A DNA stretch of 64,000 bases from CBDAQA01 sp965247815 (GTDB taxonomy: Bacteria > Planctomycetota > Phycisphaerae > Tepidisphaerales > Tepidisphaeraceae): positions 62,001 to 126,000 of the forward strand of contig CBDFHW010000009.1 of the NCBI GenBank assembly GCA_965247815.1. The letters are read 5' to 3'. Made by a program: the position numbers and the translations under genes. Of this stretch, positions 26,065-32,996 are shown in pieces (position 1 is the first letter of the stretch; every line of letters starts with the position of its first letter). A model generated the notes under the pieces. That model was given only the letters and a program-made list of their open reading frames with translations, was not told where the DNA came from and searched no databases.

Positions 26065-26694
26065 TTGGAGAAACCTTTCTTATTAGTTGTCAGCAGCGAC
26101 GCCAGTTCGCGTGCTCAGATCCAGCGGTGTCTGGTCGCCGCGGGACACTGCGTCGAGTCCTTTGCCTCGGCCGACGATTATTTGCAACGGGAGCCTAAAC
26201 GTGCCCGCGCGTGTTTGCTGCTTCATCTGCAAATGCCGGTGATGAACGGAGACGATCTGCATCAGATTTTCGCCAATGTTCGTGACACTTGTCCGACCAT
26301 TTTCCTCGCCGACGGTATCGAAGCCGTATCGATCGTCTCGTTGATGAAGCGCGGCGCCGCTGACGTGGTCCAGATGCCCGTTGATGAGGATCACCTACTG
26401 AAGGCTGTCCACGACGCCTTGCAGAGGGAGGCGATTCTGTACGAACAACAGCACCGGATCATTGCGTTGCGCCGCAAGCTCTCGAAGCTCACGTCCAGAG
26501 AATTGCAGGTGATGCAATATGTTTCAGACGGGAAGGCGAACAAGACGGTCGCCATGAGCTTGGGGATCAGCGAGCGCACGGTCGAGACCTATCGATCCAG
26601 GGTGATGGAAAAGCTCGACGTTTCCAGCGTTCCCGAACTGGTCCGATTCTCCGACGCCGTCGCGTGGCACACGCGCGACGCCTCCCACGCGTAA
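26065..26694 (+). CDS. FixJ/NarL-like response regulator with degenerate receiver
   Basis: The start preferred is TTG 26065, preceded by GGAGGAGCGC, giving 209 residues; a GTG at 26011 would add 18. The N-terminal 120 residues have the receiver fold of FixJ, but the phosphorylation residues are replaced. The acidic pocket reads SSD (10-12). The acceptor Asp is His54 (LLLHLQMPVMNG), the Thr/Ser is Ala82 (FLADG), and the Lys is Met104 (VVQMPVDED). The C-terminal LuxR-type HTH is intact: LTSRELQVMQYVSDGKANK, then LGISERTVETYRSRVMEKLD. It should bind DNA without phosphate control. It lies 148 bases after flagellin on the same strand. Confidence 0.9.
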   Translation: MEKPFLLVVSSDASSRAQIQRCLVAAGHCVESFASADDYLQREPKRARACLLLHLQMPVMNGDDLHQIFANVRDTCPTIFLADGIEAVSIVSLMKRGAADVVQMPVDEDHLLKAVHDALQREAILYEQQHRIIALRRKLSKLTSRELQVMQYVSDGKANKTVAMSLGISERTVETYRSRVMEKLDVSSVPELVRFSDAVAWHTRDASHA

Positions 26695-26827
26695 CAAAAC
26701 CGGGCGCCCGACCCATCCGATACGGACCAGAAATCAGTAATGTTTTTCGAAACCGCCCGATGGAATCGGACCGCGTTGAAGCGTAATCGTAGAAGATCTT
26801 AACGGGTTGCGTCCGCGTGGAATCCGG

Positions 26828-27430
26828 TCACGCGGCTTTGGCTGCGTCTTTCAAACGGTCCAATACAAAATGCAACCGCCGGGTGGTTTCACTGGTTTCG
26901 TACTGCAACATGTCGCCGAGCAGCACGTAATCTCGATTTACCAGCGCGTCTTTGATCTGGCGGAGTTTGCCGGAAAATTCGTCAAGAAACACCGGCAGGG
27001 ATTGCCCGCCGACGTCGAGTCGGTCGGCGTCAATCCGGAGCAGTTCCGATGTTTTCAACACCGTTTCCTGCGTCGTCTGCCACGTCGAAAAACATTCCCC
27101 GAGTTTGAGCATCGCGCCTTCGATCTGGTTTTGCTGTAACAGTTCGACGGCCTGCGTTTTTGCGTCGTCGGCGGCATCGAGGCTGGCGCGGACAACTGTT
27201 AAAACATCCAGCGCGGTTTCGCGGACGCCTTCGGTTTCGATGTAGATCGTGCGGGCGAGCAGGGGTGTGCCGCGTATTTCGTTTAACGCGTTGATGTCGG
27301 GGGCTTTGCCGTCGACCAGTAGATTGACGACCAGTCGGCCGTCCTGCCGCAGCCGGGCGAGCAACTGCCCCACGGTGCGCAGACCCAACGCTTCAGCCGC
27401 CATCGGCTGCTGATCAACGGTGACAGACAT
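26828..27430 (-). CDS. Conserved-looking hypothetical protein, helical C-terminus
   Basis: A 200-residue protein with a good ribosome-binding site (GGAG, six bases from the ATG). Residues 1-40 look like a small alpha/beta unit (LGLRTVGQLLARLRQDGRLV, VDGKAPDINAL). The remainder is predicted helical, rich in Leu, Asp and Arg (LGECFSTWQTTQETVLKTSE; ALVNRDYVLLGDMLQYETSE). No membrane segment or signal peptide. I do not recognise the family. Its place near flagellin and the regulator suggests a motility or signalling link, but it is convergent with them, so this is weak. FliS-like helical chaperones come to mind; the sequence does not show FliS motifs. Confidence 0.7.
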   Translation of the reverse strand: MSVTVDQQPMAAEALGLRTVGQLLARLRQDGRLVVNLLVDGKAPDINALNEIRGTPLLARTIYIETEGVRETALDVLTVVRASLDAADDAKTQAVELLQQNQIEGAMLKLGECFSTWQTTQETVLKTSELLRIDADRLDVGGQSLPVFLDEFSGKLRQIKDALVNRDYVLLGDMLQYETSETTRRLHFVLDRLKDAAKAA

Positions 27431-27971
27431 GCGATCTCCAAAAAGCCCCTGCGGGTGTTATCGGTCATCTGCCATGGCTGACTTGATCAGGTCCGATAAC
27501 TGCGATCGCAATAGAGCTCGGGGGTGTCCCAACACCCGTTGTTTTCTGAAGCATTGTTGCGGTTTCTCGGCCGGGTCAGGCCGTAGCCGTCAGACCCTGC
27601 CCATCGTCCCGTTCGGGACGGTACGAAAGGATTAGAAGTGTAAATATTTCCGGTTTTGGTTGTGCTTTGTGATACAACCAATCGTATGAAGGCTGCTCGT
27701 TTTTTCCCGCTGGCTTTTATTGCTAACGTCCACGGGTTCATTCTGTTCGCGGCCTATGTGATTATCTTCCTGACCGTCGCGATGACGGTCCAAATGGTCC
27801 GCCGAATCTGATCGGCCGGATTTGCCCCACCTGCTAATTACTTTTTCAGCCTGATTTCTCTCGGTCGTTTCCGTACCTTTGACGGGCTTTCGTTCTGTCT
27901 CTATCGGCCTTAAATTACCGCCGTCGAGTGGAAGACCGAAGAAGCCAAGGCCAAGAAAAGACTACGCAGAC
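27431..27971. other. Intergenic region upstream of FBPase, 541 bases
   Basis: This stretch contains one plausible very small membrane ORF (27686-27811, listed separately). Otherwise it holds non-coding sequence with a GTGATACAAC-containing AT-rich patch near 27640-27690. The longer frame that would extend the FBPase upstream to 27879 is not supported. Confidence 0.45.
27686..27811 (+). CDS. Putative 41-residue single-pass membrane protein
   Basis: An ATG at 27686 opens a 41-codon frame ending at TGA 27809-27811. It encodes a basic start (MKAARFFPLAF) and one long hydrophobic segment (FILFAAYVIIFLTVAMTV) before QMVRRI. A positive-start, hydrophobic-middle, basic-end design is what real small membrane proteins show, and the frame sits alone in a large gap. 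No clear Shine-Dalgarno sequence precedes it. It is equally possible that it is chance. Confidence 0.35.
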   Translation: MKAARFFPLAFIANVHGFILFAAYVIIFLTVAMTVQMVRRI

Positions 27972-29960
27972 ATGCCCAATTCTCCCCACAGCACGATCGC
28001 CATTGGCGCGGAATACGAACTGGCGCTGCTCCGCGCGTTGTCGGCGCAGTTCCCGAACGTCGACTCGGCCATGGCGGAGATCGCGCGGTTGTCGGCAGTG
28101 CTGACGCTGCCCAAGGGGACGATCCACGTCATCAGCGACATCCACGGCGAAGACAACAAGCTGCGCCACGTAATCAACAACGCCTCGGGTACGTTGCGGC
28201 CCCTGGTCGAGCGGATGTTCAAAGCGCGGATGGACCCGAAGCAGTTCCAGGAATTTCTGACGCTGAGTTTTTATCCCGCCGAGGTGATCGAGCGGATGGA
28301 ACACAAACCGATGCCCCGCGCTGACGTGCGTGCGTTCGCGCTGCGGACGCTGCGGAGCCAGTTCGAGTTGGTGCGCGTGCTGACCGCCCGGTATAGTCTG
28401 AAGCGGGCGATGGAAGTGTTCCCGCCGGAGTATAAAGAGCTTCTGGTCGAGATGCTGCACGTCCCGACCACCGAGCGGGGCCCGGAGTTCGTCGAGGCGA
28501 TCGTCGACAAGCTCCTGGAACGGGGTCGCGTGCTGCACCTGATCCACCTGGTGGGCCGGCTGGTCCGCAATCTGGCGATTCGTGAACTGATCATCGGCGG
28601 GGACTGCTGGGACCGCGGGCCCCGCGGGGACAAGGTCGTGTCATACCTCAGGCAGCAGCCGAACGTTTCGTTCATCTGGGGCAACCACGACGTCGCCTGG
28701 CTGGGGGCGAGCCTGGGGCACGACGCGCTGATCTGCCACGTCCTGCGGATCTCCCTGCGGTACCGGCGGATCAGCCAGCTCGACGAGGGGTACAGCATCC
28801 CTCTGACGCCGCTGGAGCACCTGGTCGGCGCGAAGTACGCCGACGACCCGGCCAAATATTTCATGCCCAAGACGCCCGGCATGCGGTCGATGGAACTCAT
28901 CGCACGGATGCAGAAGGCGGCCGCGATCATGCAGTTCAAGCTCGAAGGGCAGATGCTCGAGCGGAACCCGCAGTGGGAACTGGAGCACCGCCGGCTGCTG
29001 CACCAGATCGATTACAAGGCCGGTCGGATCACGATCGACGGCCAGACCTACGACCTCCGCGATACCAACCTTCCGACGATCGACCCGAAAGACCCGTACA
29101 CGCTGTGTGAAGACGAGGTCACGTGTTTGAACCGGCTCCGGAACTCGTTCCTCAGCAGCCAGAAACTTCACGAGCACATGCGGTACATCGTCGGACACGG
29201 GTCGATGTATCTGGTGCGGGACGACCACCTGATTTTTCACGGCTGCGTGCCCTGCGACGCGGCTGGCAATTTCCTGCCCATGCCGATCGACGGCAAGCTC
29301 GCCGCCGGGCGTGAGATGTTCGACACGATCGACCACGTCGTCCGCCGGGCGCTGTCGCACCGCGATCTGCCGGACCTGGACATGCTCTGGTACCTGTGGA
29401 GCGGGCCGCGGTCGCCGTTGTTCGGCAAGGACCGGATCGCGACGCTCGAGCGCGACCTGGTTGCCGACGAGAAGCCGCATCACGAGACCAAGGACCCGTA
29501 TTTCGCGCTGATCAATGAGAGTTGGTTTTGCGACAAGGTGCTGGCCGAGTTCGGCGTCGACGCGCCGCAGGCGCTTATCGTGAACGGCCACGTGCCGGTC
29601 AAGATCGAAAAAGGGGAATCCCCGCTCAAGCGGAGCGGAAAAGCGATCACGATCGACGGCGCGTTCTCCGAAGCGTACGGCGACCACGGGTTCACGCTGG
29701 TGCTCGAATCCGGCCGGACACTGCTGGTGAAACACCATCATTTCGAATCGGTCGAAGCGGCCGTCCGTGACGGGGTCGACATCATTCCGAGCGTGACGGT
29801 CATTCGAACCTGGGACGCGCCCCGGCGGATCGGGGACACCGAGCGGGGCGAAGAACTGCGTTGCCAGATCGACATGCTGCAGCGGCTGATCGACGCTTAC
29901 AACGGCAACCGGCTGCGGGAAGCCGACCCGCACGTGCCTGAGATCATGAGCGTTGCGTAA
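27972..29960 (+). CDS. fbp: Fructose-1,6-bisphosphatase, class III
   Basis: Start at ATG 27972 gives 662 residues, the usual size of the Firmicutes-type class III enzyme. It hydrolyses fructose 1,6-bisphosphate in gluconeogenesis. The calcineurin-like metallophosphatase motifs are present: ISDIHGEDNK, IGGDCWDRGPRGDKV, IWGNHDVAWLGA, IVGHGSMYLV and FHGCVPCD, then NGHVPVK. Class III enzymes need Mn and are unrelated in fold to the class I and II enzymes. The gene is monocistronic or ends a transcript that begins in the upstream gap, and its end is 121 bases from the MlaE-like gene. Confidence 0.93.
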   Translation: MPNSPHSTIAIGAEYELALLRALSAQFPNVDSAMAEIARLSAVLTLPKGTIHVISDIHGEDNKLRHVINNASGTLRPLVERMFKARMDPKQFQEFLTLSFYPAEVIERMEHKPMPRADVRAFALRTLRSQFELVRVLTARYSLKRAMEVFPPEYKELLVEMLHVPTTERGPEFVEAIVDKLLERGRVLHLIHLVGRLVRNLAIRELIIGGDCWDRGPRGDKVVSYLRQQPNVSFIWGNHDVAWLGASLGHDALICHVLRISLRYRRISQLDEGYSIPLTPLEHLVGAKYADDPAKYFMPKTPGMRSMELIARMQKAAAIMQFKLEGQMLERNPQWELEHRRLLHQIDYKAGRITIDGQTYDLRDTNLPTIDPKDPYTLCEDEVTCLNRLRNSFLSSQKLHEHMRYIVGHGSMYLVRDDHLIFHGCVPCDAAGNFLPMPIDGKLAAGREMFDTIDHVVRRALSHRDLPDLDMLWYLWSGPRSPLFGKDRIATLERDLVADEKPHHETKDPYFALINESWFCDKVLAEFGVDAPQALIVNGHVPVKIEKGESPLKRSGKAITIDGAFSEAYGDHGFTLVLESGRTLLVKHHHFESVEAAVRDGVDIIPSVTVIRTWDAPRRIGDTERGEELRCQIDMLQRLIDAYNGNRLREADPHVPEIMSVA

Positions 29961-30081
29961 ACGTTCAGCGGACGGCCCGAGGCGGCGTCTTTTTCGAAAA
30001 CAACGTCGATTGTGCCCCCGCGGGGCGACCGCTAAACCATTCCTGTTCCTGCGGGGTTTGCCGCATCGCGGGCGGCTTTCT

Positions 30082-30918
30082 ATGATCCGCGCGATGTCGA
30101 TGAAGTTTGCCGAAAATATCGGTCAGCGTGTGGGCGGCGGCGTCGCGGCGTTCGGGGATTTCGCTGTTTTCTGCATGAAGATTTTCGGCTGGATCCTCGG
30201 CGGATGGTTCAAGTGGAAAAACATCCGTCTGCTGTTCCCGCAGTTTTACGACGTCGGGGTGAAATCGGTCCCTGTCGTCGGGCTGGTCGGGGCGTTCATC
30301 GGCATGGTAATGGGGGTCGAGACGTATTCACAGTTCAAGGCGATCGGTCAGGAAAACCGGCTGGGCAGCGTGATCGCGCTGTCGGTGCTGAAGCAGATTG
30401 GACCCGTGCTGGCCGCGGTCATGGTCGCCGGGCGGGTCGGTGGCGCGTTGACCGCCGAGTTGGGAACAATGAACGTCACCGAGCAACTCGACGCGCTGCG
30501 GGTCATGGGGTCCGACCCGATCAGCTACCTCGCGGTGCCGCGGTTTCTTGCCTGCCTGCTGCTCACCCCCCTGCTCACGATTTACAGCGACATGCTCGGC
30601 ATCCTCGGCGGGTGGTTCGTTTCGGTCCAGATGTTCCATATTCCCAACGGCATCTACTGGGAATACAGCATGCGGGGCGTCGAACACTGGCAAGTGCTCG
30701 AGGGTATTTTCAAGAGCATCTTCTTCGGCGGCGCGATCGGGTTGATCGGCTGCTACAAAGGCTTCACCTGCGGGTCGGGCGCGAGCGGGGTCGGCAAGGC
30801 GTGCACCGAAAGTTTCGTACAGTCATTTATCGCCATCATCATTTTAAATTTCGTTTTCGCGCGGGTGGCCAAAGACGTGTATGTCGCACTGTACGGCAAT
30901 ATCAGCGTCTTTGGTTGA
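30082..30918 (+). CDS. mlaE: MlaE/YrbE-type ABC transporter permease
   Basis: Start near ATG 30082 (also 30094, 30100); the longest frame has no family support. About 278 residues and five to six membrane segments. Family marks are GLVGAFIGMVMGVETYSQFK, IGPVLAAVMVAGRVGGALTA and ELGTMNVTEQLDALRVMGSD (the MlaE signature), followed by AVPRFLACLLLTPLLTIYSD. In MlaFEDB-type systems the permease moves phospholipid or other lipids between membranes. The ATPase and the MCE substrate-binding protein are not in the window next to it, so the partner genes must be elsewhere. The gene is upstream of the anion permease but functionally unrelated. Confidence 0.9.
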   Translation: MIRAMSMKFAENIGQRVGGGVAAFGDFAVFCMKIFGWILGGWFKWKNIRLLFPQFYDVGVKSVPVVGLVGAFIGMVMGVETYSQFKAIGQENRLGSVIALSVLKQIGPVLAAVMVAGRVGGALTAELGTMNVTEQLDALRVMGSDPISYLAVPRFLACLLLTPLLTIYSDMLGILGGWFVSVQMFHIPNGIYWEYSMRGVEHWQVLEGIFKSIFFGGAIGLIGCYKGFTCGSGASGVGKACTESFVQSFIAIIILNFVFARVAKDVYVALYGNISVFG

Positions 30919-30976
30919 TTCGGTGCCACAAACCTCCGCGATCGTTTTTCTTCTGGTTCCAGCCTTGTGAGCGTGC

Positions 30977-32221
30977 ATGTCGGTTGCGATGTGGGTCATC
31001 TTTTCGCTGACTTATGTCGGCATCGCCTTCGGGTCGGTGCCCGGGCTGGTGCTTGACCGGAGCGGGATCGCCGTGCTGGGCGCGGTGGCGATGCTGGCGA
31101 GCGGCGCGGTGACCGTCGAGCAGGCCGCGCACGCGATCGACAAACCGACGATGCTGCTGCTGTTCGGGCTGATGGTGTTCGCCGCTCAGTTGCGGGCGGC
31201 GGGGTTTCCGGTGGTGGTCGACCGATTTCTTAAAGGGTTTATCGACCGGCCGAAGGTTTTGCTCGCGGTGGTGGTCGGCGTCAGCGCGGTCGTGAGCGCG
31301 TTGCTGGCCAATGACATCGTCTGCCTGGCGTTCACGCCGCTGTTGTGTCGCTCGCTGCTGCAGGCGAAGCGAAACCCGTTGCCTTATCTGCTGGGTCTGG
31401 CGACGTCGAGCAACGTGGGGTCGGCCGTCACGATCATCGGGAACCCGCAGAATATGTACATCGGCAGCGTCGGGCACCTGGCGTTCGGACGGTTCGCAGC
31501 GGTGATGTCGGTGCCGGTCCTGTTCGGGCTGGTTGTCTGCTGGGGGACCATCGCAGTGCTGTGCCGAAAACAGATGTCTGCCACGCCGGATAGAGATCTT
31601 CCCACGCCGATCGAGCCGCCTCAGGACGTGGACGTTTTTCTGATCGGGAAGACGCTCGCGTTGGCCGCGGGCCTGATCGGGTTCTTCTTTTACGCCGGGG
31701 CCAACTCCGACCTTCGGGCGGTCGGCGCGTTGTGCGGCGCGGGCCTGCTGCTGATTTCCAGTCGGGTGAAAGCTGCGAAGCTTCAGGAATTGGCCGACTG
31801 GAACCTTCTGCTGCTTTTTCTGGGTTTGTTTGTCGTCAACGGTGCCATGCAGGATCGACACCTGATCGAGCACGCGTTCGACCGCGTTTCGGGCTGGGGG
31901 TTACGGCTCGAACGGCCGGTCACGCTGGCTGCTGTAACAACTGTTCTAAGCAATCTTGTGAGCAACGTGCCCGCCGTGTTGCTGCTGAAACCGAAGGTCG
32001 AATCTGCCATCGGTCAGGGACCCCGGCTTTGGTATATGCTATCGCTCGTCAGCACGCTGGCCGGCAACCTGACGCTCGTCGGCAGCATCGCGAACCTGAT
32101 CGTCGCCGAATCCGCGGCAAAGCACGGTGTCAATCTCGATTTGAAGGCGTATTGCCGGGTTGGCATTCCGATCACGCTTTTAACGGTGACCGGCGGTGTC
32201 GTCTGGCTACTCGCGGTCTGA
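30977..32221 (+). CDS. Anion permease (ArsB/NhaD-DASS superfamily)
   Basis: A 414-residue carrier with about ten membrane segments. Two halves each carry the ion-transporter fold motifs: MLLLFGLMVFAAQLRAAGFP early, then SALLANDIVCLAFTPLLC. The key SNVGSAVTIIGNPQNMYIGS loop is followed in the second half by SNLVSNVPAVLLLKP and AGNLTLVGSIANLIVAESA. These NxxxTxIGNPQN and GSxANxIVxE motifs place it in the CitMHS/DASS/ArsB superfamily. The substrate could be an anion or a cation exchanged for protons. No arsenate reductase or regulator is adjacent, so an arsenical role is unsupported. Confidence 0.88.
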   Translation: MSVAMWVIFSLTYVGIAFGSVPGLVLDRSGIAVLGAVAMLASGAVTVEQAAHAIDKPTMLLLFGLMVFAAQLRAAGFPVVVDRFLKGFIDRPKVLLAVVVGVSAVVSALLANDIVCLAFTPLLCRSLLQAKRNPLPYLLGLATSSNVGSAVTIIGNPQNMYIGSVGHLAFGRFAAVMSVPVLFGLVVCWGTIAVLCRKQMSATPDRDLPTPIEPPQDVDVFLIGKTLALAAGLIGFFFYAGANSDLRAVGALCGAGLLLISSRVKAAKLQELADWNLLLLFLGLFVVNGAMQDRHLIEHAFDRVSGWGLRLERPVTLAAVTTVLSNLVSNVPAVLLLKPKVESAIGQGPRLWYMLSLVSTLAGNLTLVGSIANLIVAESAAKHGVNLDLKAYCRVGIPITLLTVTGGVVWLLAV

Positions 32222-32297
32222 TTTTAACATCATCAGATTAAGCCGTCGACGGTTCCAGAGTTTTGGGTTGGGCGGCAATCCGAGTTGTGAGATCAAC

Positions 32298-32687
32298 TTA
32301 TTCGACGTTTGCGTGCCTGCCGTCATGCCCATCCATCACATGCGATCCATGGACCGTCTTTCCTGCGGTTTCAGGATTAGCCGAGTCGGTAGGTGCAAAC
32401 TGAGCCGAATTGACGTCACCCGCGGCTTGCGATGTCGTGGTGGCTGTCGCGCGGCGACCGGCAGAACTCTTCCCGCCGAGCCGACCGATGGCGGCCATAT
32501 GAGATCGGTTGGCGCTCACACGCTCGCCGCCCTTCCGCCCGGCGGCGCGAGCTTCGTCGGCCGTAAACTCATGTGCGGTCCCACGTTCGTGCGCGGCGCG
32601 GCCACCCTTGCGGGCGATCTCACGCTGTTTTTCCACGCTCATCGACGCAAATCCACGGGTCTTGGCGCTTGATGGTTCGGAATGCAT
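32298..32687 (-). CDS. KGG-motif stress protein
   Basis: Start at ATG 32687, with GAGGACG nine bases upstream; 129 residues. The frame upstream of it is spurious. The N-terminal part has repeated short hydrophilic motifs: EKQREIARKGGRAAHERG, ADEARAAGRKGGERV, and SHMAAIGRLGGKSSAGRR. These RKGG repeats are those of the KGG/GsiB-like family, known in bacteria as stress- and desiccation-induced hydrophilins. The C-terminal 50 residues are Ser/Thr/Gly/His-rich and disordered. No hydrophobic core is visible. It is divergent from sucA, with a 309-base gap. Confidence 0.85.
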   Translation of the reverse strand: MHSEPSSAKTRGFASMSVEKQREIARKGGRAAHERGTAHEFTADEARAAGRKGGERVSANRSHMAAIGRLGGKSSAGRRATATTTSQAAGDVNSAQFAPTDSANPETAGKTVHGSHVMDGHDGRHANVE

Positions 32688-32996
32688 TTGTTTCGTCCTC
32701 GGTTGATTGACGGACGACCCGACGCAACGGTTATACCAGTGCCCGTTCAGGTTTTTTCCTTCGAAACAACCGTAAGCCTCACGCGTGTTTAGATATAGAT
32801 GAGGGTTTAAGCAGCGTGGCTGGCCGATTGGGCCAAGCGAAAAGCAGTATTTGGGTTTGTTGCCTACTATCTTTGTGGTAGTTTCAGGGTCACTTAATCG
32901 CAATGTCGCTCGATTGATCACCGCATTTGATACAGTTGTCCGATAACTTGCACGGCGGCTTAACATTGTTGGTTTCCCGGTTCGGAGCTAATTTCG
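32688..32996. other. Divergent intergenic region, 309 bases
   Basis: Lies between the KGG gene (minus) and sucA (plus), so it likely holds both promoters. The stretch 32720-32900 is AT-richer than average. I could not pick out a trustworthy -35/-10 pair for either direction. No repeat or RNA gene is visible. Confidence 0.45.

Noticed and set aside
26695..26827. Possible terminator with CGGGCGCCCG palindrome
   Set aside because: The palindrome has no room for a loop and no T-run follows.
28641..29933. 430-residue minus-strand frame inside the FBPase gene
   Set aside because: Same reason: shadow of the class III enzyme with no domain.
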